Of a stretch of DNA of 52,086 bases, positions 41,677 through 50,427 are shown one piece after another. The notes below the pieces were generated by a model. It had not been told where the DNA came from and did not search any database. It saw only the letters and a program-made list of their open reading frames with translations. Each line of letters starts with the position of its first letter. Position 1 is the stretch's first letter. A program made the position numbers and the translations under genes. The stretch is from Oscillospiraceae bacterium (GTDB lineage: Bacteria > Bacillota > Clostridia > Oscillospirales > Ruminococcaceae): positions 1-52,086 of the forward strand of contig JAFXZM010000040.1 of NCBI GenBank assembly GCA_017541275.1, in the 5' to 3' direction.

Positions 41677-41705
41677 TTGCAAAATCCGCGAAGATATGTT
41701 ATTAT
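41677..41705 (+). promoter_or_regulatory. Sigma-A promoter of carboxypeptidase gene
   Basis: TTGCAA (41677-41682), 17 bp, TATTAT (41700-41705). Transcription from here would exclude the in-frame ATG at 41704 as a start. Confidence 0.6.
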
Positions 41706-41739
41706 GGAGGCAGATCAAACGAAAGGACGGGATGATACC

Positions 41740-42435
41740 GTGAAAAAGGGACTGCTTTCATTTATTCTCTGTACGATGTTCGGGATCGGCACTGCCGCCT
41801 GCGCAGAACCGCAGTGCATGGATGCTGCATTTCCCGCGGCTGTCCGGCCGGCAAAGGCCGGTGCGGGTCAGAGCAGTACTGTACAGAACCCTGCGGACTG
41901 GCGTCTTGTGCTGGTGAATGCCGCGCATCCGGTCGGAGATTTCACGCCGCCGGAGCTGATTACGCTGCGGAACGGTGTTCGGGTCGATGCGCGCATCTAT
42001 CCCGACCTTCAGCAGATGTTTGATGATATGCGTGCGGAGGGCCTTTCTCCGATCGCCGGTGAGGGCTTCCGAACCTTTGATGAACAGTGTGAAATGATGT
42101 GCGGCCGTATCCGCGAATACCGCAGAAAGGGCTATTCCCGCACGGAATCGGAGAGCATGGCGCGGGCCTATGTCGCAGAGCCCGGAACGAGTGAGCATCA
42201 GCTCGGCCTTGCCGTCGATATCAATTCGGAGAACGGCGATCATCAGTCTGTTTATGAATGGCTGGCAGCCCGCGCGCATGAATACGGCTTTATCCTGCGC
42301 TATCCGCAGGGCGGCGAGAGCGTCACCGGCTATGCCTATGAGCCGTGGCATTACCGCTATGTCGGGCGGGAGGCTGCGCAGGAGATCACCGGCAGCGGCA
42401 TGACGCTGGAGGAGTATCTCGGAGCGGATGACTGA
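41740..42435 (+). CDS. D-alanyl-D-alanine carboxypeptidase, VanY/M15B type
   Basis: A 231-residue exported zinc peptidase that trims the terminal D-Ala of peptidoglycan stem peptides. A signal peptide (about 1-22, ending TAACA) starts at GTG 41740, which fits the promoter position. The M15B motifs are complete: SEHQLGLAVDI carries the zinc ligands His and Asp, and EPWHYRYVG carries the catalytic Glu and third zinc ligand His. There are no van genes nearby, so this is an ordinary wall-maturation enzyme, not a glycopeptide resistance cassette. Confidence 0.9.
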   Translation: MKKGLLSFILCTMFGIGTAACAEPQCMDAAFPAAVRPAKAGAGQSSTVQNPADWRLVLVNAAHPVGDFTPPELITLRNGVRVDARIYPDLQQMFDDMRAEGLSPIAGEGFRTFDEQCEMMCGRIREYRRKGYSRTESESMARAYVAEPGTSEHQLGLAVDINSENGDHQSVYEWLAARAHEYGFILRYPQGGESVTGYAYEPWHYRYVGREAAQEITGSGMTLEEYLGADD

Positions 42436-42454
42436 AAAATATTTCGGTTTTCCA

Positions 42455-42483
42455 TTGACAAATCAGAACGGTTCTGCTATAAT
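42455..42483 (+). promoter_or_regulatory. Consensus sigma-A promoter of cytidylate-kinase-like gene
   Basis: A perfect TTGACA (42455-42460), 17 bp, TATAAT (42478-42483), then a leader of about 105 nt containing TTCCGC/GCGGAA complementary segments. Confidence 0.9.
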
Positions 42484-42594
42484 GATAGTTAGATTCCGCC
42501 AATGATTCCAATTTTTCGTACAGATTGTCGAAAAGCGGAAATCATCGAATCATGAGAATATGAGCAGAGACCCGCTCTGACAGGAGGTAGCGTT

Positions 42595-43203
42595 ATGAAA
42601 CCGATGCTGATATCCATTAGCCGAGAATACGGCAGCGGCGGCAGAGAGATCGCCCAGAATATTTCCGAGCGTCTGGAGGTGCCGGTCTTCGACCGGAAGC
42701 TGATTGACCTGACGGCGGATCAGTGCGGCTATTCCACCAAATTTGTACAGGAAAATGAGGAGCGCATGACCAATTCATTCCTGTTCAATCTTGCTGTAGC
42801 AGGGCCGTATTCGCCCTACGGTGAGACCGAGGCGCTCCCGCAGGATTACGTGTTTCTGACGCAGAGCAAGATTATCACGAAGCTCGCGAATGAGAATCCG
42901 TCGGCTGTATTTGTCGGGCGCTGTGCAGATTATATTCTGCGCGACCATCCGAGCCTGTTCAGCGTATTTATCACGGCTGATCTCGATTTCCGTGTCAGGC
43001 GTGCAATCGAGTGCTACGGTGCGGATCCGGACAAAGCCTATACGGTCGTGAGCCGTCATGACAAGCACCGCCGCCGTCATTATAATTACTACACCGGCAT
43101 GGAATGGGGCTCCCGTTCCAATTATCATCTGATTCTCAATACCGGCAAGCTCGGTATTGCAACCGTTACGGACATTCTGATTGATCTGATCCGGAATGCA
43201 TAA
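42595..43203 (+). CDS. Cytidylate kinase-like family protein
   Basis: A 202-residue P-loop-fold protein of the cytidylate-kinase-like family (PF13189 type). The opening ISREYGSGGREIAQNISERL is the family signature. It lacks the usual GxxGxGK loop of true Cmk, having SREYGSGG instead. FVGRCADYIL and a lid-like Arg/His-rich segment (HDKHRRRHYNYY) follow. The true substrate of this family is not established. AGGAGG precedes the ATG. It is monocistronic, with its own promoter and terminator. Confidence 0.88.
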   Translation: MKPMLISISREYGSGGREIAQNISERLEVPVFDRKLIDLTADQCGYSTKFVQENEERMTNSFLFNLAVAGPYSPYGETEALPQDYVFLTQSKIITKLANENPSAVFVGRCADYILRDHPSLFSVFITADLDFRVRRAIECYGADPDKAYTVVSRHDKHRRRHYNYYTGMEWGSRSNYHLILNTGKLGIATVTDILIDLIRNA

Positions 43204-43207
43204 ACTG

Positions 43208-43243
43208 TGCAGCCCCTGTGAAGAACACAGGGGCTGCATTTTA
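43208..43243. terminator. Terminator between kinase-like and GGDEF genes
   Basis: A 13-bp perfect stem (43208-43220 with 43226-43238, arm TGCAGCCCCTGTG), followed by TTTTATG on the plus strand. It may also serve the convergent GGDEF gene that ends at 43241. Confidence 0.88.
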
Positions 43244-44680
43244 TGTTGGCTTGTTTTCCGCATCCGGCTGCATTGCTTCTTTTTCCGCGATCTTCGCGCC
43301 GGCCTCGATAATCTGCTGTTTCTGCTCTGAATCATAGAGGAACACATAAAATATATTGCCGTATCGCGGAGAATGAACAAAATGCCCGATATCATCTATG
43401 ATTTTAATTCTTCCGGTTTTTGTGATGATCCGGTAGCGGATGAAATGCAGCCCGCAGGTATTCGCCTGAAGCTGTGTCTGAATCTCCCGCTCCACGCGGT
43501 CAAGGTCGTCCGGATGTACGATATTGCGGAAGCTGTCGCCGCTGAACTGAAGCAGCTCCTGCATGGAATCACATTCAAACATTCCGAAAAGCTGGTCGTT
43601 TGCGAACAGAATCTCCTCACGGCCGTCCGCCTTATAAATCAGAAGCGCACCCGGAATACCGCTGAGAATATCGCCCAGATGAAAGCTGAGCTGTGTCCGC
43701 TTCTGATGCAGCATCTCCGGACGGTAGCGGACAAAGTTGCTTCGGTGATGCATCTTGACATGGTACATTGCAATATCCGCTTTCATTGCGAGGTCATGGT
43801 ATTCCGAGCCCTGTTCGGGGTAGGTCGCATAGCCGATCGAGAAGGAGAAGCGGTAGGTTTTTTCCTCATGCGTCACGACATGCGGTTCTGCAAAAAACCG
43901 GCTGATTTCCTCATGTGCCTCAGCGGGCGTGCGGTTTTTCAGCAGAATCAGGAATTCGTCGCCGCCGTTCCGGATAATCAAGCTGTCGCGGCCGAAAAAT
44001 TTTTCCATTTGCCATGCGGCGGCCTTCAGCACCAGATCACCGATATCATGTCCGTACTGATCGTTGAAGCGCTTGAAATAATCCAGATCAATCAGCATCA
44101 GTGCGGCAGAATCCTGCGGATACTGCCGGAAATACTCCATGATATGCGTATCGCCTGCGGAGCGGTTATACAGTCCGGTCAGTCCGTCGAATTCCACGCG
44201 CCGGAGCAGGCTTTCTCCGGCATTTTTTAATTTTGTGACATTGCAGATCAGGAAATGCGCACAGATTCCGTCCGTCATCTCTGAGAGCTCGCAGCCGATC
44301 AGCAGTTTTGCTTCTTCGCCGCCCGCGATAAAGCAGGTCTCGGCCTTGAAATACTGTTCGCCGGCCTGATACTGCTGGAGCAGGTTGTCAGTTTCAAACA
44401 GCACACCGATATCCGGTTCGCGGTTTTCAGCGGTACAGTACTCCGCCAGCGTATTCAGCAGAGCAGGGTAATCCTTGCCCGGGAGCTGCTTCCTCAGAAG
44501 TCTGAGCGGATCGGTCAGATAGAGCCCGGACACCGCTCCGCTGATGAGATTGACCGAAAAGCTGGTGGAATTTTGCAGAAAATGCTCGATTGTCGGATAT
44601 CCCAGATAACCGGCGAAGCATTTTCCGGCAAGACGGTACATCGTTTCCGCGTTTCGCTGTGTTTGTATTTTGTCCGGCAT
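43241..44680 (-). CDS. Diguanylate cyclase (GGDEF) with C-terminal PAS
   Basis: A 479-residue cytoplasmic protein. Residues 1-150 are an unrecognised N-terminal region with PAS-like end (FLICNVTKLKNA). The GGDEF domain spans about 160-320: FDGLTGLYNR, DLDYFKRFND and the intact GGDEF at 239-243, so cyclic-di-GMP synthesis is likely. There is no RxxD inhibitory site at the usual spacing. A PAS domain follows at about 335-450 (VHPDDLDRVE, RYRIITKTGRIKII), an unusual order since PAS normally precedes GGDEF. GGGAGA lies before the ATG. It starts 38 bp after the dockerin enzyme gene on the same strand, so they may share a transcript. Confidence 0.88.
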   Translation of the reverse strand: MPDKIQTQRNAETMYRLAGKCFAGYLGYPTIEHFLQNSTSFSVNLISGAVSGLYLTDPLRLLRKQLPGKDYPALLNTLAEYCTAENREPDIGVLFETDNLLQQYQAGEQYFKAETCFIAGGEEAKLLIGCELSEMTDGICAHFLICNVTKLKNAGESLLRRVEFDGLTGLYNRSAGDTHIMEYFRQYPQDSAALMLIDLDYFKRFNDQYGHDIGDLVLKAAAWQMEKFFGRDSLIIRNGGDEFLILLKNRTPAEAHEEISRFFAEPHVVTHEEKTYRFSFSIGYATYPEQGSEYHDLAMKADIAMYHVKMHHRSNFVRYRPEMLHQKRTQLSFHLGDILSGIPGALLIYKADGREEILFANDQLFGMFECDSMQELLQFSGDSFRNIVHPDDLDRVEREIQTQLQANTCGLHFIRYRIITKTGRIKIIDDIGHFVHSPRYGNIFYVFLYDSEQKQQIIEAGAKIAEKEAMQPDAENKPT

Positions 44681-44718
44681 ATTGCATTCTCCCTAACTTG
44701 TTCTTTCGATGCAGCGAA

Positions 44719-47352
44719 TCAGCTCTTGAGCAGAGCACGCTTCATCAGTGTCAGATCGGCAGCGTTGAGCCTTCCGTCGGCATTGCAGTCGCCGTTTTTC
44801 CAGTACAGCATGGCGGGGGAGCTGCCCTCAGTCAGCCAGCGGCTCAGTGCGACTGCATCTGCAATGCTGAATACGCCGTCGCCGGTGACATCCATTGCGC
44901 AGGTCTGCGGAGCAGCATAGCCGTAAAGCGCGAGTTCATTGAGATCGCCGCCTTCCTTGACGATCTTCAGCAGGTCTGTCGGAGCAGAATCGTCGGTCAT
45001 GACAGTGCTGCGGGACATATAACCGCCCAGATCGGTCGAATACAGCAGTGTATCCGTTTTCGCGTCATAGACCGACAAGCCGCCTGTTCCGTAGGTATCA
45101 AAAACACTGAAGCCGGTGAGAACATACGGCTGCGCGAGCTTCACATAGCAGGTGATGCCGGAACGGTTTGCGTTGGTTTCCGGGGTTTTCAGTCCGGCGG
45201 TATCGCCGTAGATGAGCTCCGGCATGGAATCGGGCTCATCAAACATGCGATAGAACTGATTGAGTGCGGCATTTTCCGGCGCAGCAGAGAGATCGCAGAC
45301 CTCGCTGCTTTCATCCGCATCGAGACAGATACTCTGCGGGCGGATATATGTGCCTCTGCCGTTGATGACCGGATGCGCTGCGGATGAAATCGTCACAAAG
45401 ACCGGTGTTTCGGAGATATCCAGTGAAACAGTGCCGTTTTTGACAGTCAGCTTTGATTCGGTTCCCTCCGCATATTCGCCCGGTACCGTCAGATAGATGT
45501 TTGCTGTTTCCGGAACCCGGAGCTGATAGCTTTTGATAGTTTTGCTCTCATTTGACGGGAGCCAGAGCGCAAAGATTGAATCGCCGGTGTGTTTATCAAT
45601 GAAGAAGTATTTTTTCACTTCATCCTCGGTCATATCTGCCGCAAAGTAGGCATTCCGCAGCACATGCGTCATGCATGCCGTATAGTACCATGCGGTTTTT
45701 TTGCTCCATTCGCCCTTTCCGGTCACGAGGCCGGAATTGTAGTAAACGCCCTCGCCCTCATCGCGGAGCTGGAATTTTGTCATGCGGTCAACGCCCGCGC
45801 CGACCGCGAGCAGATAGGTTCTCGCGACGCGCTGTGCATACCGGAGCTGATACAGAGCATTGTCATGATTGTCGGTATTTTCAGTTTCGCAGTCCTTCAT
45901 CGGAATCTCGAATTCCGAGATCCAGAGCTCTGTGCCCGGCGCATTCTCGCTGATCCAGTTCTGAATCTCACGGACACGGGAAACAAATGAGGAATCCTCC
46001 GGATTGTAGTCATCCGGCCCCAGATGCACATTGATGATATCGACGGCGAATTTGCCGTCGCTGCGGTGATAATTGAACCACAGCTTCATCTCGGAAAGGT
46101 AATCGAGCATCGAAGCGGTTGTCAGCAGTCCGCCCATCGCGAGCTTGAAATCGGGGTCTGCCTGCTTGACGCCGGCGTTTTTGATTGTTCCCTCATGCCC
46201 GTCATAATCGGCCGAGCACATTGCGGCCAGCTCAAACGGCGTGAAGTAATTGGCTTTTCCCGCCCATGTTTTGTTCGGCTCATTGCTGTTTTCGAGCGCC
46301 TGCAAATAACCGAGCCCGGTTTTCGGCTCCGAGCTGTCCGCGACATTCAGTGCTGCGGGATCGACATTCTGATTGCTGCCGTATCTTGCTGCGACCTGAA
46401 ACATCGCCTGTGCATGGACTGTATAGCTTGCGGGGTCTGTGGGATCGGCACCCTCCGGCACAGCGATCTCAGGCGGCTTTGTTCCGCCGGAAATGACCGT
46501 ACTGCCGCCCTGAAAGCAGGGGATGATGCTGATTCCGCGATCATGCATGGCTTTGTAATAGCTGTCCATGTCGCCCCATGAACCCTGTGTGAATTTGACC
46601 TTTCCGTCCGAATCCAGCAGCCAGCTCAGGTTGTGGTATTCGCGGACATTTCCCGCAGCCATGATCGCGGTCATCGGGTCGTCGATGAACGCATTGAAGC
46701 CGATGCGCTGCCCGGCCGTGAGGTCGGTTTTTTTGCCTTCATAGGTTCTGGCAGCGGTTTTTGCCATCTGTTCTTCTGTGAGCGCAGAGGTCTGATAGCC
46801 GTAGACCGCCAGCTCCGAAACGCCGCTGTCGCCGCAGGGCGCCGAAAATCGGAGCCAGCGGGTTTCCCGCGGCGATTCAAACGTAACACCCCGCCAGACC
46901 TGATAAGCGTCGGTCGTAAAGCTGCCGCGCTCCTTCCATGCAAACGGCTCGCCGTCCTGAACGAGCCAGTCCTGCACGCCGTTTGTATCGAGGAAGCAGA
47001 TGCCGGTGATGACATAATTCGCGCCGAGGTCGATATAAAATGCGTCCTCACCGAATTCATCCTGCCAGTTCGGCTTCCAGTTTTTGCTGCGCTCGGTCAC
47101 ATCCCAGAGCGCTTTATCCACGCTTGTATTCTCCGGCGATGCCGGCACCTTATCCTGATCGTCGAACAATACGGATGCCGCATTGAGATAATCCGCACCG
47201 ATGTACACGAGGTTTTCGTCCATGATCTGAAAGCCGGATGCATCCAGCAGCTCTGAGGCCGGCTCTCCGGCAGCAGACAAAGGCGGCAATGCCGGCGCAA
47301 CGGCGGCTGCGGTCAGCAGAGCGGTCATGCCGCTCATCACACGTTTTATCAT
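44719..47352 (-). CDS. GH-A clan glycosidase (GH39-like) with dockerin
   Basis: An 877-residue secreted protein. The signal peptide is about 1-28. A discoidin/CBM32-like beta-sandwich probably covers about 40-187. A TIM barrel follows (about 215-600): E358 in ENSNEPNKTW is the expected acid/base after strand 4 and E480 in ELWISEFEIP the nucleophile after strand 7, as in clan GH-A. A beta-sandwich comes next. A second F5/8-like region (about 700-815) precedes the C-terminal dockerin (819-877; MDVTGDGVFSIADAVALSR and DCNADGRLNAADLTLMKRA). GH39 (xylosidase-like) is the nearest family I can suggest, but GH30, GH5 or a newer family cannot be excluded. The ATG at 47352 is 8 nt after GGAGG; a GTG at 47361 overlaps that site. 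Confidence 0.78.
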   Translation of the reverse strand: MIKRVMSGMTALLTAAAVAPALPPLSAAGEPASELLDASGFQIMDENLVYIGADYLNAASVLFDDQDKVPASPENTSVDKALWDVTERSKNWKPNWQDEFGEDAFYIDLGANYVITGICFLDTNGVQDWLVQDGEPFAWKERGSFTTDAYQVWRGVTFESPRETRWLRFSAPCGDSGVSELAVYGYQTSALTEEQMAKTAARTYEGKKTDLTAGQRIGFNAFIDDPMTAIMAAGNVREYHNLSWLLDSDGKVKFTQGSWGDMDSYYKAMHDRGISIIPCFQGGSTVISGGTKPPEIAVPEGADPTDPASYTVHAQAMFQVAARYGSNQNVDPAALNVADSSEPKTGLGYLQALENSNEPNKTWAGKANYFTPFELAAMCSADYDGHEGTIKNAGVKQADPDFKLAMGGLLTTASMLDYLSEMKLWFNYHRSDGKFAVDIINVHLGPDDYNPEDSSFVSRVREIQNWISENAPGTELWISEFEIPMKDCETENTDNHDNALYQLRYAQRVARTYLLAVGAGVDRMTKFQLRDEGEGVYYNSGLVTGKGEWSKKTAWYYTACMTHVLRNAYFAADMTEDEVKKYFFIDKHTGDSIFALWLPSNESKTIKSYQLRVPETANIYLTVPGEYAEGTESKLTVKNGTVSLDISETPVFVTISSAAHPVINGRGTYIRPQSICLDADESSEVCDLSAAPENAALNQFYRMFDEPDSMPELIYGDTAGLKTPETNANRSGITCYVKLAQPYVLTGFSVFDTYGTGGLSVYDAKTDTLLYSTDLGGYMSRSTVMTDDSAPTDLLKIVKEGGDLNELALYGYAAPQTCAMDVTGDGVFSIADAVALSRWLTEGSSPAMLYWKNGDCNADGRLNAADLTLMKRALLKS

Positions 47353-47398
47353 ATTGTTCACCTCCGAAAATCATCTGTCAGAAAAAGTGTCAGGGTAT

Positions 47399-47797
47399 TC
47401 AGCGCATTCCGGTTCGGATAAACTGAATCAGCATTTCCGGATCGTCAAAGTCATCGTAGTCTCCGATGATGCCCTCCCGGTGATAGACGATGCCGGCTTT
47501 TTCGTTGCGTTCCAGACAGTCCAGCAGTTCTTCAATACCGTATCGCCGGGCAAACTCCGCAAATGCGCGAGCCTTGATTTTTTCTGCATACAGTCCTTTC
47601 CGGCAGTCCTGCGGCGTACATTCATAGCACCCGCTGAGTCCTTTTCCGATCACACATGTTCTGTTTTCGCACCATTCTGCGTCCTTGCACCACGAAAGCT
47701 CCTGAAAGCCGTCCCGTTTGCAGCCCTTGCATTCCGTATTTTCCGAGCAGAGGCAGCATGCCAGTCCGCATCTTGCGATGCCGAGCTCACGCTTCAT
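47399..47797 (-). CDS. DUF3795 cysteine-rich protein
   Basis: A 132-residue protein with the DUF3795 pattern: CGLACCLCSENTECKGCKRDG near the start (its Cys spacing is the key), then CKDAEWCENRTCVIGKGLSGCYEC, followed by a helical tail. The Cys array suggests metal or cluster binding; the function is unknown. GAAAGGAG precedes the ATG at 47797. It sits 20 bp after the preceding membrane protein gene and 46 bp before the dockerin enzyme gene. Confidence 0.85.
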   Translation of the reverse strand: MKRELGIARCGLACCLCSENTECKGCKRDGFQELSWCKDAEWCENRTCVIGKGLSGCYECTPQDCRKGLYAEKIKARAFAEFARRYGIEELLDCLERNEKAGIVYHREGIIGDYDDFDDPEMLIQFIRTGMR

Positions 47798-47817
47798 ATG
47801 GATTTCTCCTTTCCTTA

Positions 47818-48414
47818 TCAGATTCCTTTGCATATCAGGATATACAGGGTCGTCAGGACAATCGGTATGATGACAAAAAACCTTGCTGTATTCCGCTGTT
47901 CATGCTTCAGTGCCTGTATCATGACATTCACATCAATCAGCGAAAAGCGCGGATGCTTTCTGCTGTATCTGACCGGAAGACTGCATCCGGGCTCTGCCAG
48001 AACCGGATAGAGCGTCTGACGGCTGAGCAGTGCTGTCGGCGGAAATTCCTTTGTATAGGTTTTATTTTCCGCCTGATAGGTGACCGTAAACACAAACCGT
48101 GCTTTCCGCACCCAGTCGTCATCCGTCAGGTATCCCGGATGCGGTATTTCCCTGACCGCAGTGACCGTACCGGCCGCAGACGCACCGCTGCGTTCCACGG
48201 CGGCGAGAATCTGACGCCGGACAAGCGCCCAGATGCACAGCGAATCAATCAGCAGCACAATCAGCCCGATGCAGATATGGACCGTCAGGCCCGTCACGCG
48301 CATAAGCTGTTCCCCCGGAATGATACCGGTCACACCGAGAATGCCGATGCCCGAACCGATTGCCGCACCGGCCAGAATCCACAGCAGAATCCCTTTTGCA
48401 TGATTCTGTTTCAT
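47818..48414 (-). CDS. Membrane protein, DUF3592-like
   Basis: A 198-residue protein with membrane segments at about 8-32, 42-66 and 176-196. Between the last two is a beta-rich domain (RFVFTVTYQAENKTYTKEF, then GCSLPVRYSRKHPR) resembling DUF3592. Function unknown. It starts 11 bp after the deaminase stop without a strong ribosome binding site, suggesting coupled translation. Confidence 0.65.
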   Translation of the reverse strand: MKQNHAKGILLWILAGAAIGSGIGILGVTGIIPGEQLMRVTGLTVHICIGLIVLLIDSLCIWALVRRQILAAVERSGASAAGTVTAVREIPHPGYLTDDDWVRKARFVFTVTYQAENKTYTKEFPPTALLSRQTLYPVLAEPGCSLPVRYSRKHPRFSLIDVNVMIQALKHEQRNTARFFVIIPIVLTTLYILICKGI

Positions 48415-48425
48415 GAATATGCCGC

Positions 48426-49694
48426 TTACTGTGTCAGACGCGCAATGCGCTGCGCCGTATCTTTGAGGATCTCCTCCGGCGATACGCCGATAAAGTATTC
48501 GCCGTTTTCATAGAGAATTTTTCCGGCACACATTGTCAGCTTCACATTGCTGCGGTCGCCGCTGAGCACAAGGCTTTCCGGAATGTGATGCGCCGGCTGC
48601 ATATTGGCTGCATGCAGATCAATCATGATGAGATCGGCCTGTTTGCCCTGTGCGAGAACATCGCAGTCTGTCAGTCCCATGGCGCGTGCGGAGCCGACAG
48701 TTGCGGCCCGCAGCACAGAAGCAGCCGGGATTGCCGCAGCGTCCATATTCCGCAGCTTTTGCAGCACTGCGCCGAGATACATCTCCTTGAACGGGTCGAG
48801 TGCATTGTTTGAGGCGGGGCCGTCCGTTCCCACCGCGAGAAGCAATCCTTCGGCAAGGCATTCCTTCAGCGGCGCAATGCCGCTGGCGAGCTTTGCATTC
48901 GAGCACGGGCAGGTGATGAACCAGAGCCCTCTGCGCTGAAAGACGGCACGGTCTGCCTGGTCGAACCAGACACAGTGGAACCCGCCGCCGCCGTATTCCC
49001 ACAGGCCGAGCGATTCCAGATATTGTGCAGGCGATGCGCCGTGCCGTTCGATGCACCCGTCATGCTCTGCTTTTGTTTCGCTGATATGCGTAAACACGGG
49101 TTCTTTTTCGGCCTGTGCCAGCCTTGCGAGCTCCCGGTGCAGGCTTTCGTCGCTCGTATATTCCGCATGGAAGCCGAGACGGTAGCCGATGCGCGGGTGG
49201 ATATGCCGGAACTTCTGAAACTGTGCATTCAGCCGCTCGACATCCTTTGCCGAGCCGTTGATGCTGCCGCAGAGCACCGCCCGCATGCCGCTCTCAATCG
49301 CCGCCTGAACGGTGCTGTCCGGGTAAAAATACATGTCAAAAAACGCAGTTGTGCCGGCCGCAAGGTATTCAAGAATTGCGAGCCGGTCAAATGCATATAC
49401 GTCCTCCGCAGTCAGTCTGTCCTCATAGGGAAAGACCTTTTCAAACAGCCATGTCTGAAGCGGGACATCCTCCGCGAAGGAGCGCAGAAAGGTCATCGCG
49501 GAATGCGTATGCGCGTTTTTGAAGCTTGGCATCAGCAGGTTTCCGTCTGCATTGATTTCACGCTCAAACTGCGGCAGCTCGGCGTGTGTTTCCCCGATAT
49601 AGCTGATCGTATCGCCGTCTGTCCAGAGCTCGCCGTCCCGGACGGTCAGCGGCTCCTCCATGGTCAGAATTTTCGCATTATAAAACCGAATCAT
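48426..49694 (-). CDS. Amidohydrolase, SAH/MTA deaminase type
   Basis: A 422-residue metal-dependent amidohydrolase of the S-adenosylhomocysteine / 5'-methylthioadenosine deaminase family, related to chlorohydrolase and SsnA-type proteins. Motifs: HTHSAM near residue 62 (first metal ligands), GFHAEYTSDE, THISETKAEHDGC, the HCVWFD turn, and GTDGPASNNALDPFKEM with the metal-binding Asp. The gene lies in one run with purine nucleoside phosphorylase and SAH hydrolase, which supports a role in recycling SAM by-products. Guanine deaminase-type activity is an alternative. GAAAGGA precedes the ATG at 49694. Confidence 0.85.
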   Translation of the reverse strand: MIRFYNAKILTMEEPLTVRDGELWTDGDTISYIGETHAELPQFEREINADGNLLMPSFKNAHTHSAMTFLRSFAEDVPLQTWLFEKVFPYEDRLTAEDVYAFDRLAILEYLAAGTTAFFDMYFYPDSTVQAAIESGMRAVLCGSINGSAKDVERLNAQFQKFRHIHPRIGYRLGFHAEYTSDESLHRELARLAQAEKEPVFTHISETKAEHDGCIERHGASPAQYLESLGLWEYGGGGFHCVWFDQADRAVFQRRGLWFITCPCSNAKLASGIAPLKECLAEGLLLAVGTDGPASNNALDPFKEMYLGAVLQKLRNMDAAAIPAASVLRAATVGSARAMGLTDCDVLAQGKQADLIMIDLHAANMQPAHHIPESLVLSGDRSNVKLTMCAGKILYENGEYFIGVSPEEILKDTAQRIARLTQ

Positions 49695-49707
49695 ATTCCG
49701 TATCCTT

Positions 49708-50331
49708 TCAAGATTGCTCTGAGCGCCGGCGGGTCTGCTCCAGCGCGTCCTGCATGGATTCGACCGCGATCTGAATGCGGTCGAGCTCCGGCGCATCATC
49801 CGTAACGGCGGCAGGTGTTCCCTGAATGGTCAGGTATGCGCCGTAATATTCGAGAATCTGCTCTGAGCGCTGCATCAGCCTGCCGATATGCTTCTGCATC
49901 GTTGCGCGGTATTTGTCGTTGGCGATCCTGTCATACTGAAAGAAATTGAGCAAATGCAGCATTTGTGCAGCCAGCGTATAGAATACCTGCTCCATGCTGT
50001 CATAGAGCGGGTCGTCGCGCAGGATGCGGTCGAGCTGTCCGCGCATCGCATGCCGCTCGCGGAACACCTCGATTTGCTGACAGATGCCGTGCAGCCATTC
50101 CTTCACCGTTTCGCCGTGCCTGCCGAGCGGAAAGCGCCGGGAGGTCTCCGAAACGAATTCATATTCCTTCGTGACAAAGAATTTCCGGTATTCGTCGTTC
50201 CGGTTGCTGTTGAGCGCGGCATCGGCAGTCAGCGCATAGTTATAATTGACCTTGGTATGCATCCGCAGGTGCTTCTTTTCCCAGTCCTGAAGCTGACGCA
50301 GCGTTTTTTCTTCTTTTGCAAATTTCTGCAC
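49708..50331 (-). CDS. Uncharacterised helical protein
   Basis: A 207-residue, highly charged, almost entirely helical soluble protein with no signal peptide, Cys cluster or known motif. The N-terminal 30 residues are very basic and could be coiled-coil. The GTG start at 50331 has AGGAG about 13 nt upstream, which is long; the true start could differ. It ends 13 bp before the deaminase start and begins 96 bp after pnp. I do not recognise a family. Confidence 0.6.
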   Translation of the reverse strand: MQKFAKEEKTLRQLQDWEKKHLRMHTKVNYNYALTADAALNSNRNDEYRKFFVTKEYEFVSETSRRFPLGRHGETVKEWLHGICQQIEVFRERHAMRGQLDRILRDDPLYDSMEQVFYTLAAQMLHLLNFFQYDRIANDKYRATMQKHIGRLMQRSEQILEYYGAYLTIQGTPAAVTDDAPELDRIQIAVESMQDALEQTRRRSEQS

Positions 50332-50427
50332 GCTGTTAATTTCACTCCTGTTCTATCAATCAAGCCCGGTATGACTGTTTCTGTTCCCGGCGAGGCATTG
50401 TCTTTCCGTTATGACAAACGGATGCTG

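Noticed and set aside
41740-42435. VanY-type protein as part of a vancomycin resistance cluster
   Set aside because: No vanHAX-type ligase or VanRS regulator nearby; the protein has the features of an ordinary wall carboxypeptidase.
42484-42594. A riboswitch in the 105-nt leader of the cytidylate-kinase-like gene
   Set aside because: Only short complementary segments are visible and no known aptamer core is recognised.
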